Positions 1 through 9,640 of a stretch of DNA of 64,000 nt are shown piece by piece. A program made the translations under genes and the position numbers. The notes under the pieces are model-generated. The model worked only from the letters and a program-made list of their open reading frames with translations. It ran no database searches and was not told the origin of the DNA. How positions within the stretch are numbered: position 1 is the stretch's first letter; each line of letters starts with the position of its first letter. Source of the stretch: an uncultured Clostridia bacterium (GTDB lineage Bacteria; Bacillota; Clostridia; Saccharofermentanales; Saccharofermentanaceae); the NCBI GenBank assembly GCA_947303255.1, contig CAMYXL010000003.1, positions 21,351 through 85,350 on the forward strand. Direction: 5' to 3'.

Positions 1-534
1 ATAAGTTCTCTGGTGCGTTTTTACATCTCGGTCATGCGAGGTACGCCTCTCATGCTCCAGCTGCTCCTTGTCTATTTCGGACCATACTATCTTTTCAATA
101 TCAACTTAAGAAATCTTAAGCTTGGCCCAATCGATTACCGTAATATCGCAGCCGTTATCGGTTTTTCCTTAAACTACGCTGCATACTTCGGAGAGATCTT
201 CAGGTCCGGCATACAGTCCATGTCCAAGGGCCAATATGAAGCAGCCACAGTCCTTGGTTTCTCGAAAACACAGACCTACTTCAGGATCATCCTGCCGCAG
301 GTCGTTAAGCGAGTTCTTCCTGCAGTTACAAACGAGATCATAACGCTCGTAAAAGACACATCACTTGCGCAGGCTATCTCAGTAATAGAAATGTTTACTG
401 TTGCAAAGCAGATCTCCGCAGCTCAGGCATCTGTTATTCCGCTTTTCGTAGCGGGCGTATTCTACTACGTATTCAACGGCCTTGTTGAGATCGTTATGAA
501 CCGCATCGAAAAGAAAATGAATTACTATCAGTGA
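1..534 (+). CDS. Polar amino-acid ABC transporter permease (5' truncated)
   Basis: Membrane permease subunit of a polar amino-acid ABC importer (HisM/GlnP family). The frame is open to the left window edge, so the true start lies outside; the ORF-track start (GTG at 13) is only the first in-window start codon. Visible family signature: FYISVMRGTPLMLQ followed by a YFG-type helix, then the EAA cytoplasmic loop, seen as GQYEAATVLGFSKTQTYFRIILPQ, which docks on the ATPase. At least three hydrophobic helices remain. The ATPase gene follows after 12 bases, so this is one operon; the solute-binding protein is not in view and may be upstream. The substrate cannot be read from the sequence. Confidence 0.93.
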   Translation: MSSLVRFYISVMRGTPLMLQLLLVYFGPYYLFNINLRNLKLGPIDYRNIAAVIGFSLNYAAYFGEIFRSGIQSMSKGQYEAATVLGFSKTQTYFRIILPQVVKRVLPAVTNEIITLVKDTSLAQAISVIEMFTVAKQISAAQASVIPLFVAGVFYYVFNGLVEIVMNRIEKKMNYYQ

Positions 535-546
535 TCGGAGGAAAAT

Positions 547-1299
547 ATGAGCGTTCTTGAGATGAAAAACATACATAAATCCTTCGGTTCCCTTGAAGTT
601 CTTAAGGGTATAGATCTTACTGTCGAAAAAGGTGAGGTCGTTGCAGTAATAGGCCCTTCGGGCGGAGGTAAATCAACGCTCCTTCGTTGTGCCACGACAC
701 TTGAGACCATTGACAAAGGAGAGATCATCATAGGTGGTGATATCCTCGTTACGACCAAAGATGATAAGGCGGTTTACTGTGACAAGAAGATGCTCCAGGA
801 AGTAAGAAGCAAGTTCGGACTCGTGTTCCAGGGCTTTAATCTTTTCCCGCATTTTTCGGTCAGAAGAAACATCACTGAAGCACTTATTCATGTACACAAA
901 AAGAGCAAGGAAGATGCAGATCAGATCTGCGATCAGCTTCTTACTAAGATGGGAATGCTCGATAAGGCAGATTCTTATCCGTGCAACTTGTCAGGCGGAC
1001 AGCAGCAGAGAGTCGGAATCGCGAGAGCACTCGCGACGAACCCTGACATTATCTTTTTCGATGAGCCTACATCAGCATTGGATCCTGAACTTACGGCAGG
1101 CATTCTCAAGGTAATAAGGGATCTTGCTGAGGAGAAGATGACGATGGTCATCGTCACTCACGAGATGAGTTTTGCAAGAGACGTTGCAGACCGCATCATC
1201 TTCATGGACGGCGGCGTTATTGTTGAGCAGGGCCATGCGAAGGACATTATCAATAATCCGAAAAGCGAGAGGACCAAGTCTTTCCTTGCCGGTTATTGA
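547..1299 (+). CDS. Polar amino-acid ABC transporter ATP-binding protein (GlnQ-like)
   Basis: Cytoplasmic ATPase that powers the amino-acid importer encoded just upstream. At 250 aa it has the usual length for the GlnQ/HisP family. Walker [10 protein letters not shown] is at residues 36-44, the Q-loop is in [11 protein letters not shown], the signature is LSGGQQQR, Walker B is [14 protein letters not shown] and the H-loop is [10 protein letters not shown]. The start ATG is preceded by GGAGG at about 6 bases. Twelve bases separate it from the permease stop. Family assignment is secure; which amino acid is imported is not shown. Confidence 0.96.
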   Translation: MSVLEMKNIHKSFGSLEVLKGIDLTVEKGEVVAVIGPSGGGKSTLLRCATTLETIDKGEIIIGGDILVTTKDDKAVYCDKKMLQEVRSKFGLVFQGFNLFPHFSVRRNITEALIHVHKKSKEDADQICDQLLTKMGMLDKADSYPCNLSGGQQQRVGIARALATNPDIIFFDEPTSALDPELTAGILKVIRDLAEEKMTMVIVTHEMSFARDVADRIIFMDGGVIVEQGHAKDIINNPKSERTKSFLAGY

Positions 1300-1352
1300 T
1301 TACATCATTGTAAGATTAACTGACAAATCGTAATGTAATCAAATAGTTTTTA
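1298..1352 (+). terminator. Possible weak terminator after the amino-acid transporter
   Basis: An inverted repeat GATTACAT ... ATGTAATC (1298-1305 and 1333-1340) overlaps the stop codon of the ATPase gene and is followed by a T-rich run (AGTTTTTAT). The loop is long and AT-rich, so it may equally be an operator for the next gene. Confidence 0.35.
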
Positions 1353-1407
1353 TCTTCCTTTAATCGTAATATGTATCTGTGAGAAAACTGATACGGGGAG
1401 AACATAT

Positions 1408-3726
1408 ATGAAATCAAGAAAACTGGTATCCATGATGTTGGTCGTGTTTGTCATGGCGGGAACTTTTATGCTGTTCTCGGGATGCAACAAAAACAATAAA
1501 CCGCGTGAGACCAATGTCACCATCAAAGGAGACGATCCGTGGTATTCTGCGGTGTTTTTCAAACCTGACGAGATCATAGATCCTTACACTGAGATCCTTA
1601 ACGGAACAAGTTTCCCGTTTGTTGTCGGAGATAATCTTTTGATAGCAAAGACCGGATCTTATTACAATGAGGATTCAGGTACATACGGAAACGGACAGAA
1701 GTTCGGACTTTTCACTATGGACGGAGATCTGATCTGCGATAACATCATGACCCGTGAGTCGGATTTTGGTCTTGTGACGATTCTCGGAGCTTTCCCTGAC
1801 GGAGATAACGTTAAGATACTTTTCACAGGACAATCTAAGGACCTTGGAACAGTTGCTCTTTATTCGATGGCCTGGGATACCGCAGCTAATACTTTCAGCG
1901 AGCCTGTTGCTCAGGATATCGGACTTGATGCAGGTTCTTATATTTCCAATCACTTCATGTATGGTGATTATCTCGTCATCGAAGAGATGGATTATGACGA
2001 CTTTAGCGAGAGCATCACTTTCCTTAAGAACAGTGATGTTATCGGAATATGTGATCTCTCCGAGACGGAATACCAAGGTTTTATGACCAGCGCAGTATAT
2101 ATGAAGAACGGTAACCTGATCCTTGAAGGAAGAGGCGGAATACTCTCATCAGGAGATACCAATTATTCCGGTGATACATTAAGACTTACTTTCGATCCGA
2201 ATAACGGTAATCTGATAAACGGTGAAGAAGCAGGTACAATAGCTACTCATAACGAGATCATCGGTTTTGACGGAAGAGCCTACAGTGCTAAATCAGACGG
2301 AATCTATGCAGGTGATGAGTTATATATCTCATATGCTGACTGTGATGTGAACATGAACAACATGAGCATGGTATCGCTTCTTTCCGTAGATCCTGATAGG
2401 GTAGTTATCTCAGGATATGAGATCAACATCCTCATGAGCACAGTCGAAGTAAGACTTGTAGTTCTCGAGAAGGCAGGAAGAAATCCGAATGCTGGTAAGA
2501 CGGTCATTAATGCAGTCTCACCGATTCCTCTTAGTACTGAACTCATGGAAGGCGTTCTAAGATATAACAGAGCTGATCACGAGTACTTCATCAAGCCAAC
2601 CGTAAGAAGCCTATATGAAGTTGATCTTAACAATGAATCTGAAGTTAAAAAGTTCTATAACGATTTCGCGCTTGATATCATATCGAGCACCAGTCCTGAT
2701 ATCGTCTTCAATGCCAACATGCTCTCGGGGATGATGACGGACGAGTATTTCCTGGATCTTGCTAAAGACGTTGAACTTGATGACAGCAAGTTTTATTCCA
2801 ATATTTATGATATGTCCGCTGTTGACGGAAAATACTACATGGTTCCGATAAGTTTTTCTCTAAGCGGTATTCTTGTTGAGAAAGAAAATCTAAGTGAAGG
2901 ACAGAGAGGATTTACTTTTGATGAGTATGTAAAATTCGTAAGTGATTCCTGTAACGGAGTAGATCCGATGGCAGCGCATATCTCCAGAAACGAGTATTTC
3001 ATGTCATGTTATCAGGCCATGGGTGATTTCTGGATAGAGGACGGAAAGGCTGACTTTGATAATGAAGCTTTCAGGGATCTTATGAAATATATAAAGGAAA
3101 ATGTTCCTCCGACCGTATTTGAAGATTCGATGAACAGATATGTCGAGATATATTACCTGGACGGCAGTGCGCAGAATAGTCCTACAAAATGCAAGTATCT
3201 CAATAGCGTTTCATACGACGGATATGAGTATCAGGCCAGAGGTTTTAAGGATCCTGTGTTCTGCGGTCTTCCGTCAGTTGACAGAAAGGGACCTTCTGCA
3301 TCCATAATTTCTTCCGTATCAGTCACTGCGAATACGGGCGTTAAGAAGGGGTGCATCGAGTTTATAGAAACTCTTATCGATACCGAGGTTCAGCTGAACT
3401 GTGAATACTTCTGCATCAACAAGGAAGCACAGGGCATGCTGCTGAGCGATAAGTATCAGGAGGAACTTAAGCAGTACGAAGATACGCTCGCTAAGTTTCA
3501 ATTTGAAGCGCAGGCCCGCAAGGAAGGATACTATGCTCCTGATGAGAAAACACAGGCACAGCTTTTAGACATCATCGAGAACATCGGTTCGGTAACCGCA
3601 GTCGATGAAGCGGTCTACGACATCCTAAGCGAGGAGGTCAGGACCTATTTTGACGGGGATAAAGATATCGATGCCGTAATAGATACGATCAATAACAGAG
3701 TTCAGACATATCTGAACGAGAAATAA
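1408..3726 (+). CDS. Large lipoprotein with solute-binding-protein-like C-terminal half (paralog 1 of 3)
   Basis: Predicted surface lipoprotein of 772 aa. The start ATG follows GGGGAG. A signal peptide ends in the lipobox FSGC near residue 27. The N-terminal half (about 40-370) is rich in short strands and aromatic residues and is not a family I recognise. The C-terminal half looks like a family-1 extracellular solute-binding protein: a SPDIVFNANML motif, a VPISFSLSGILVEKE segment, TFDEYVKFVSD and a late CIEFIETLIDTEVQLN helix. Two full-length paralogs follow, sharing DDPWY after the lipobox, YISYADCD, and RNPNAGK before the binding domain. No permease is adjacent, so it may be a sensor or stand-alone binder rather than an importer subunit. 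Function unknown. Confidence 0.85.
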   Translation: MKSRKLVSMMLVVFVMAGTFMLFSGCNKNNKPRETNVTIKGDDPWYSAVFFKPDEIIDPYTEILNGTSFPFVVGDNLLIAKTGSYYNEDSGTYGNGQKFGLFTMDGDLICDNIMTRESDFGLVTILGAFPDGDNVKILFTGQSKDLGTVALYSMAWDTAANTFSEPVAQDIGLDAGSYISNHFMYGDYLVIEEMDYDDFSESITFLKNSDVIGICDLSETEYQGFMTSAVYMKNGNLILEGRGGILSSGDTNYSGDTLRLTFDPNNGNLINGEEAGTIATHNEIIGFDGRAYSAKSDGIYAGDELYISYADCDVNMNNMSMVSLLSVDPDRVVISGYEINILMSTVEVRLVVLEKAGRNPNAGKTVINAVSPIPLSTELMEGVLRYNRADHEYFIKPTVRSLYEVDLNNESEVKKFYNDFALDIISSTSPDIVFNANMLSGMMTDEYFLDLAKDVELDDSKFYSNIYDMSAVDGKYYMVPISFSLSGILVEKENLSEGQRGFTFDEYVKFVSDSCNGVDPMAAHISRNEYFMSCYQAMGDFWIEDGKADFDNEAFRDLMKYIKENVPPTVFEDSMNRYVEIYYLDGSAQNSPTKCKYLNSVSYDGYEYQARGFKDPVFCGLPSVDRKGPSASIISSVSVTANTGVKKGCIEFIETLIDTEVQLNCEYFCINKEAQGMLLSDKYQEELKQYEDTLAKFQFEAQARKEGYYAPDEKTQAQLLDIIENIGSVTAVDEAVYDILSEEVRTYFDGDKDIDAVIDTINNRVQTYLNEK

Positions 3727-3735
3727 CATAGGAAA

Positions 3736-3770
3736 AGCCGGCTGCATCACATACGATGCAGTTGGTTTTT
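3736..3770 (+). terminator. Rho-independent terminator
   Basis: Stem CCGGCTGCATC / GATGCAGTTGG (G-U pairs on one side) with a 6-base loop, followed directly by five T. It lies 10 bases after the stop of the first large lipoprotein. Confidence 0.85.
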
Positions 3771-3836
3771 CGTTCTTGAGTAATGCTCGAAAACTATGTA
3801 TAGTGTGAAGTGAGAATAAGAGAAATGAGAATACAA

Positions 3837-6128
3837 ATGAACTTCAGAAAAATAGTTTCAGTAATCCTGATATCATCCGTTGTGTTTGGAATGACTCTCG
3901 CTTTTTCGGCGTGCAAGAAAAACAACAAACCCAGAGAGGGCAACTATATAATCCAGGAAGACGATCCGTGGTATACGGGACGGTCTTTCAATCCGTCTGA
4001 TTACACTAATTCTAAAGGAGCTTCATACAATCTTGAAGATAGTATTTTCTCAGTTGGAAATGATCTGCTTGTAGCAAGTTCAGGGTTTACATATGATGAA
4101 GGCGGACTGATGAAAGATAATGAGATGTTCATGCTTTTCGATTCCTACGGTGATCCATTGATCGAGAATACAATGTGCGTCGGTAATGAATACAGCAGTG
4201 CCAGGTATATCTGTGCATTTCGTGAAGATGATAACATCGATATCTACTTCAGTATGGAAGACTATGATTTGATAAAAGATGTCATTTACAAAGTTACATG
4301 GGATGTTAACAGTAACTCATTAAGTGAGCCTGTTGAGGAGTACGGAGATTTTAAAGAGAATAGCTATTTCTACAGTTCATATTCATCGGATAACTATTTT
4401 GCTGTTGTTGAGATGGGATATGATGATATGATTCAGAGATTATTTGTATACAACAGAGAAGACAATGTTGGAGTTATAGATCTGAGTGAGATGGATATGG
4501 GAAACTCATGGCTCCGTGGTATCCGTGAAGAAGACGGCATCCTGGTTCTCAACTGTACGAGATATGTGTCAGATATCACGGATACATATTCGACAGAGAT
4601 CATTTTTGATGTTCAGACGGGAACCGTTACAGACGTCAAAGAAGCTGGTTCTTCATATTCCAAGCAAAGTGTAAGAGGTTTTGACGGCAGATTATATAGC
4701 GCAAAGAATGATGGAATATATGTAGAAGATGAACTTTATATCTCATATGCAGATTGCGATTACAATCTGAGTTCTTTTATGGATGTAACCGTCCTGTCCG
4801 TTGAGGAGGACCGCGTCGTGCTGTCCGGATATGAAGTCGATCAGTATAACGTCAGTTTTGGAAAAGAAGTAGTCTTCCTTGAAAAGCAGAAGAGAAATCC
4901 GAATGCCGGAAAGATGGTCATAAATGCGCTTTCTCCGTCACTTCTGAGTTATGGGCTGACAGAAGGGATCATAAGATTCAACAGAGGAGACAGTAAGTAC
5001 TTCATAAGACCTGAGATCATGAATATACGTGATGTAAATATCGCTTCTGAAACGGAGATCAAAGAGTATTATAAAAAGTTCACGGAAGCGATCCGATCTG
5101 ACAATGGTCCGGATATAGTCTTTAATGCTGGTGAGTTATCAGGTGTTTTGACTGATGAGATGTTCCTTGATCTGAGCGAAGACATTGATTTGGATGAGGA
5201 GAAATACTACACGAATATATATGACCTTACAGCTTCCGGTGATAAGCATTTTGTTATTCCGTTGGAATATGGAATAAGCGGCCTTTTGATCGAGGGTAAA
5301 AATATTGATCAGGGGAAGAAGGGCTTTACTTTTGAAGAATATTCAAAGTTTGTAAGTGAAGTTTGTGATAATACGGATCCGCTGTCACTTAACACATCAA
5401 GAGTATACTATTTTCTTTCGATGTTCGATGCTATGGGTGATTATTGGATCAAGGACAAAACCGTAGATTTTGGAAACGATTCATTTAATGCTCTTCTTCA
5501 GTATGTGAAGGATGTGCCGGAGGATGTTTTCGCGAACAACATATCTTATTATGGGGATCACTATAGTGTCGGTTCTCCTACGAATAAGATCGCACTCATG
5601 TGTAAGTATGTCGAATGTATAGGATCATCAGATTATGCAACTGCTGCCTCTAAATTTTTGGAGCCTGTACTGTGCGGACTTCCATCTTTGGACGGAACAG
5701 GACCTGTGGCTTATCTCGAGTCTAGTGCATCGGTCACTTCCAATACCGGAGTAAAGGAAGGATGCATTGATTTTATAAGAACGCTTCTAAGTACGGAGAT
5801 CCAGCTTAACTGCGAAGGATTCTGCATGAATAAAGAGGCTCAGGGTATGCTGATGAGTGATAAGTATAAATCAGAACTGTCGGAGTTCTCGGGTAATATT
5901 GCCAAGTTCCAGGCTGAAGCTCATGAAAAGGGATACTATGAACCTGATGCGAAGAAAATGGAATGTGTAGAAGATGCGATCGAGAGTGTAAGCTGCGTAA
6001 CTAACTATAATTATGTTGTGCTTGTTGTCGTCAACAACTATGTTACCGGGTATCTGCTCGGATATAATGATGATGATGAAGGTATTGTTGACTCGATAAA
6101 CAACAAAGTACAATCACTTATTGGTTGA
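3837..6128 (+). CDS. Large lipoprotein with solute-binding-protein-like C-terminal half (paralog 2 of 3)
   Basis: Second member of the tandem trio. I chose ATG 3837 (MNFRKIVSVIL) because it gives a compact signal peptide matching the paralogs; the track start is a GTG at 3810 and another ATG lies at 3825. The ribosome binding site is weak in every case. Lipobox FSAC, then KKNNKPRE, as in paralog 1. It shares DDPWY, YISYADCD, RNPNAGKMVINALSP, GPDIVFNAGEL, FTFEEYSKFVSE and CIDFIRTLLSTEIQLN with its neighbours. The protein ends in a short degenerate tail rather than the TYLNEK-type end of paralog 1. Likely anchored outside the membrane; ligand unknown. Recent tandem duplication is the simplest origin. 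Confidence 0.83.
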   Translation: MNFRKIVSVILISSVVFGMTLAFSACKKNNKPREGNYIIQEDDPWYTGRSFNPSDYTNSKGASYNLEDSIFSVGNDLLVASSGFTYDEGGLMKDNEMFMLFDSYGDPLIENTMCVGNEYSSARYICAFREDDNIDIYFSMEDYDLIKDVIYKVTWDVNSNSLSEPVEEYGDFKENSYFYSSYSSDNYFAVVEMGYDDMIQRLFVYNREDNVGVIDLSEMDMGNSWLRGIREEDGILVLNCTRYVSDITDTYSTEIIFDVQTGTVTDVKEAGSSYSKQSVRGFDGRLYSAKNDGIYVEDELYISYADCDYNLSSFMDVTVLSVEEDRVVLSGYEVDQYNVSFGKEVVFLEKQKRNPNAGKMVINALSPSLLSYGLTEGIIRFNRGDSKYFIRPEIMNIRDVNIASETEIKEYYKKFTEAIRSDNGPDIVFNAGELSGVLTDEMFLDLSEDIDLDEEKYYTNIYDLTASGDKHFVIPLEYGISGLLIEGKNIDQGKKGFTFEEYSKFVSEVCDNTDPLSLNTSRVYYFLSMFDAMGDYWIKDKTVDFGNDSFNALLQYVKDVPEDVFANNISYYGDHYSVGSPTNKIALMCKYVECIGSSDYATAASKFLEPVLCGLPSLDGTGPVAYLESSASVTSNTGVKEGCIDFIRTLLSTEIQLNCEGFCMNKEAQGMLMSDKYKSELSEFSGNIAKFQAEAHEKGYYEPDAKKMECVEDAIESVSCVTNYNYVVLVVVNNYVTGYLLGYNDDDEGIVDSINNKVQSLIG

Positions 6129-6156
6129 TAGTAAAGGAAAAAGGGGAACAGGATAC

Positions 6157-8472
6157 ATGTATTTCAGAAGAGTAGCGGCAACGATACTGTTATCGTCAAT
6201 GCTTACGGGAATGGCATTGAGTTTTTCTTCGTGTAAAAAGAAAAAGAATAACGAGCCGCGTTCGTCCAACGTGATCATCAAAGAAGATGACCCATGGTAC
6301 AAGGCGGATATTTATAATCCGTGCGATTTCTTGGATCCGTATAATGAGATCGAAAGCTTTGACTACTATACAGCTGTTTTTGGAGATAAACTGTTTGTTG
6401 CAAAATCAGGCGGTATAGATTATGGCGACGATACTTATAGTTACTATAACAGGATGTTTGGTCTTTTTGATCTGGAAGGAAATCTTATCTGCCAAAATGA
6501 GTACAGTTTTGATCTTTCGATCGTGGATCAGATATTTTTGGGAGTTACTGCTGAAGGTGATGACTTTAAGATTCCTCTTTTAACGCACTCATCCGCTAAA
6601 GAAGGTTATGTATTGAACTACATAACTTGGGACACAGACAGTAATACGCTTAGTGAGCCTGTACCGACAGATCTGATAGTACCGGGAGATGATCTTTTTC
6701 AGGCAGTTCAGTCAGACAATATTCTGGTAACCAGCTCCAACGTTTATGGTGAAGATTATTATACTTCCAGCATGACTATAGATGTTTTCGAGGATTCGAA
6801 ACATATAGGCAGTTTGAATCTTTCAGAGACTGAGTGCGAGGCAATGTATTTGGACTATATCTATGATACAGGCGACTCGATCGTTATTGAAGGTGAGAGT
6901 TGGGAAACCTATGCTTACTATTCGGGTGAGCGAGTAAGGATCACATTCGATAAAGCATCACGCTCTTTTGGAGATTTCAGCAGTTACTATTCTGATGGTG
7001 TGACTAATGAAATCGAGGGCTTTGACGGAAGGCGTTACATGCCAAAATCCGACGGGATCTATTGCGGAGACGAACTATATCTCTCGTATGTGGAATGCGA
7101 TGCTAATCTTTTGAATATGTATGACGTGACGCTTTTAAGCGTTGAAGAAGACAGGGTTATCCTTGCAGGAAAAGATTTGATGGAAAATTTCACCTTGGGA
7201 CTTAGGATCATTACTCTTGAGAAGCAAAGCAGAAATCCGAATGCAGGCAAGATGCTCATCAATGCCCTGGCCGTTACCGAACTTAAAAATGATCAGTATG
7301 AGGCTATCCTTCGATATAACAGAGCTGACAATAAATACTTCATAAAGCCTGTTGTAAGATCAGTAACCGAGCTCGATCTTTTCACATCTGAACAGCTTCA
7401 GCAATACTATGATTCCGTTTCTCAGGAGATCAAGTCTGAGACCGGCCCTGATCTGGTATTTAATTCGTATGTGCTGTCTGCTTTCATGAACGACGATTAC
7501 TTCCTGGATATGAGTGAAGATATCGAAATGAAATACGACGAATATTACTCCGAGATCTATGACTTTACTGCCACAGGCGACAAACATTATATTATCCTGT
7601 CGGGCTTTCTCATTAACGGTGTCATGATTCCAAAAGATTATATGGATAAAGAAGGTTTCACGTTTGATAAGTACAGAGAGTTTGTTACTTCATCCTGTGA
7701 GGATAACGATCCTATCTCTTATTCTTATACTCGAAAAAGATATCTGGAGCTCCTATTAAACTCGATGGGCAGTTCCTGGATCAAAGACGGAAAGGCTGAC
7801 TTTAATACAGAGGAATTCCGTTCGATGTTAACCTTTGTAAAAGAATTTGTTCCTGCTACCGATTTCGAAAATGATCAGGGATATTTCACGGAGTTCCTGT
7901 ATCCGTATCCGTATGAGAGAAGGACCCCTTCATACACTTTTATATCAGGAGGATATTTCGGAACTTATACATCGGCATTGGTCAATGATTCGAATCTGAA
8001 ACTTTGCGGAATTCCTTCGTATGACGGAGCAGGTCCTGATGCACAGATCATATCTTCTGTATCCGTTTGTGCCAATACGGGAGTTAAGGATGCCTGCATC
8101 GATTTCACAAAATATCTTCTGAGTACTGAAGTCCAGCTTAATAATGAATACATCTCAGTTAATAGAAAAGCGATGAGTATGCTCCAAAGTAACAACTACC
8201 AAAACGATGCCAAGGAGTTTAAGGATAATCTCGCTAAGTTCCAGTCAGAAGCTTTAGACAGAAACGACAATCTATATGATCCGTTAGAGAGAACCCAGAA
8301 CCAGCTCGACTCGCTTACTGACGATTTTGAAAGAGCAGATGTCTACGATATGACAGTTGTCTACATTATTCTCGAAGAGTCCCGCGGCTATCTTGACGGA
8401 GAAAAAGACCTCGATACTGTCATCTCTTCCATTAACACAAAAGTTCAATCTTATCTGGACAGTTTGGGATAA
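6157..8472 (+). CDS. Large lipoprotein with solute-binding-protein-like C-terminal half (paralog 3 of 3)
   Basis: Third member of the trio, about 771 aa. The track begins at TTG 6121, but ATG 6157 (MYFRRVAATILL) has an AAGGGG site at a sensible distance and gives a normal signal peptide ending in FSSC. It starts 28 bases after the stop of paralog 2 with no terminator between, so the two are probably co-transcribed. The N-terminal half diverges most from the others; the C-terminal binding-protein-like half keeps GPDLVFNSYVLS, FTFDKYREFVTS and CIDFTKYLLSTEVQLN. The same DDPWY and RNPNAGK landmarks are present. Function and ligand are unknown. Confidence 0.84.
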   Translation: MYFRRVAATILLSSMLTGMALSFSSCKKKKNNEPRSSNVIIKEDDPWYKADIYNPCDFLDPYNEIESFDYYTAVFGDKLFVAKSGGIDYGDDTYSYYNRMFGLFDLEGNLICQNEYSFDLSIVDQIFLGVTAEGDDFKIPLLTHSSAKEGYVLNYITWDTDSNTLSEPVPTDLIVPGDDLFQAVQSDNILVTSSNVYGEDYYTSSMTIDVFEDSKHIGSLNLSETECEAMYLDYIYDTGDSIVIEGESWETYAYYSGERVRITFDKASRSFGDFSSYYSDGVTNEIEGFDGRRYMPKSDGIYCGDELYLSYVECDANLLNMYDVTLLSVEEDRVILAGKDLMENFTLGLRIITLEKQSRNPNAGKMLINALAVTELKNDQYEAILRYNRADNKYFIKPVVRSVTELDLFTSEQLQQYYDSVSQEIKSETGPDLVFNSYVLSAFMNDDYFLDMSEDIEMKYDEYYSEIYDFTATGDKHYIILSGFLINGVMIPKDYMDKEGFTFDKYREFVTSSCEDNDPISYSYTRKRYLELLLNSMGSSWIKDGKADFNTEEFRSMLTFVKEFVPATDFENDQGYFTEFLYPYPYERRTPSYTFISGGYFGTYTSALVNDSNLKLCGIPSYDGAGPDAQIISSVSVCANTGVKDACIDFTKYLLSTEVQLNNEYISVNRKAMSMLQSNNYQNDAKEFKDNLAKFQSEALDRNDNLYDPLERTQNQLDSLTDDFERADVYDMTVVYIILEESRGYLDGEKDLDTVISSINTKVQSYLDSLG

Positions 8473-8576
8473 CCCGTGCCTTAAAATTGCCGATAGTTTT
8501 AGGACATGATCTTAATTCTTTGTGTAAAATATGTTTGATGAATATTTAGGAAGATATTTTTCGAAGGAGAAATGAA

Positions 8577-9527
8577 ATGAAGGATTTAAGAAAAGTATTG
8601 GCCGTTATCATTGCGGCTGCAATGGTGTTTGGCATAGCTTCTTGCGCTCAGCCGCTTGACGATCAAAAGGCAAACAAGAGATCCGAGACCGAAGAGGATG
8701 AAGGCGAAGACGAGGTAACAGAGGAGTCCGAAGAATCGGAAGAGACTGAGAAGTCCGAGATATCCGATGAAACTGAGCCTTCGGAAGAGACTGAGGAAAC
8801 AGAAGAGTCTTCCGTAGAAGAGACCTTTGTTGATGATGTAGATGATGCGAGACTTTTAGGCGGTATCTCGGGTGTAGATGTTTTGAACGCGGATGAGTTT
8901 AACGAGAACTATAGCGATCCCGATTATATGAGTAAGGGATTTCTTGTTTATGCCGAGGGAGATGAGATCAACAATGTTCTGATGATAGTAACGTCGCTTA
9001 GTGACGACACTTCCCCTTATAGTGATAACTGTATCTCATTAACGAGCTTTGAACGTAACGTCTGGGATGATGAATCGAGTCTTTACGAGAAGGTGGTTGT
9101 TTTCGAGTATGAGGATGAGGACAGCGCATCCAAAGTCTTTCAGGCTATGGTCGGCATTGCTCCTGATCTTAGTGTGAGCAAGCTGAGCGAAGAAGAATAC
9201 GGAAAAGACGGATCGACAGGACATCTGGTAGTTCACTTTGACAGGGATGAAACTGTTGAGGCCATGTTGGAGTTCTGGGGTGATCTTGCAAACGAAGAAG
9301 TCACATCTGCGATAGAAGGATTGAACGAAGCGGATAACGTTATCTCTTTCTATCAGGTCGGTAATAAAGCGTTCTTGGTTCAGTTCTCCAGTCATGGGGC
9401 ATGTGGCAGTTCCGTCGTTCTTGATTATCTTGCCGAGAGAGGATTAGGAAACCCGTTGGAGGTTGATAGTTCCGATGAAGCGGTTGAGTGCTTCAAGAGT
9501 TTCATATTGGGCAGCGTGCTCATGTGA
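8577..9527 (+). CDS. Acidic-linker lipoprotein (paralog 1 of 3)
   Basis: A 316-aa predicted lipoprotein. The ATG follows AAGGAG. The signal peptide MKDLRKVLAVIIAAA ends in IASC near residue 23. A long low-complexity linker of E, S and T (roughly residues 35-85) would hold the folded C-terminal domain away from the membrane. The C-terminal domain is shared with the next two genes and contains VFEYEDEDSASKVFQAM, GHLVVHF and a FYQVGNKAFLVQFSS-type strand pair. I do not recognise the domain. A perfect 22-base palindromic terminator follows, so it is a separate transcription unit from paralog 2. Confidence 0.82.
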   Translation: MKDLRKVLAVIIAAAMVFGIASCAQPLDDQKANKRSETEEDEGEDEVTEESEESEETEKSEISDETEPSEETEETEESSVEETFVDDVDDARLLGGISGVDVLNADEFNENYSDPDYMSKGFLVYAEGDEINNVLMIVTSLSDDTSPYSDNCISLTSFERNVWDDESSLYEKVVVFEYEDEDSASKVFQAMVGIAPDLSVSKLSEEEYGKDGSTGHLVVHFDRDETVEAMLEFWGDLANEEVTSAIEGLNEADNVISFYQVGNKAFLVQFSSHGACGSSVVLDYLAERGLGNPLEVDSSDEAVECFKSFILGSVLM

Positions 9528-9548
9528 CAACAAAAAAAGATCATACTA

Positions 9549-9574
9549 AAGAGGCTTTCGAAAGCCTCTTATTT
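9549..9574 (+). terminator. Palindromic terminator (may be bidirectional)
   Basis: AAGAGGCTTTCGAAAGCCTCTT is a perfect 22-base palindrome (9549-9570) followed by ATTT and preceded by a run of A, so it could act on either strand. Confidence 0.75.
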
Positions 9575-9640
9575 GATAGAGTAACACTAAGGTTTAAGTG
9601 AGAAATGTACAGGACCTTATTGGAAAGAGAGGGAACACAA

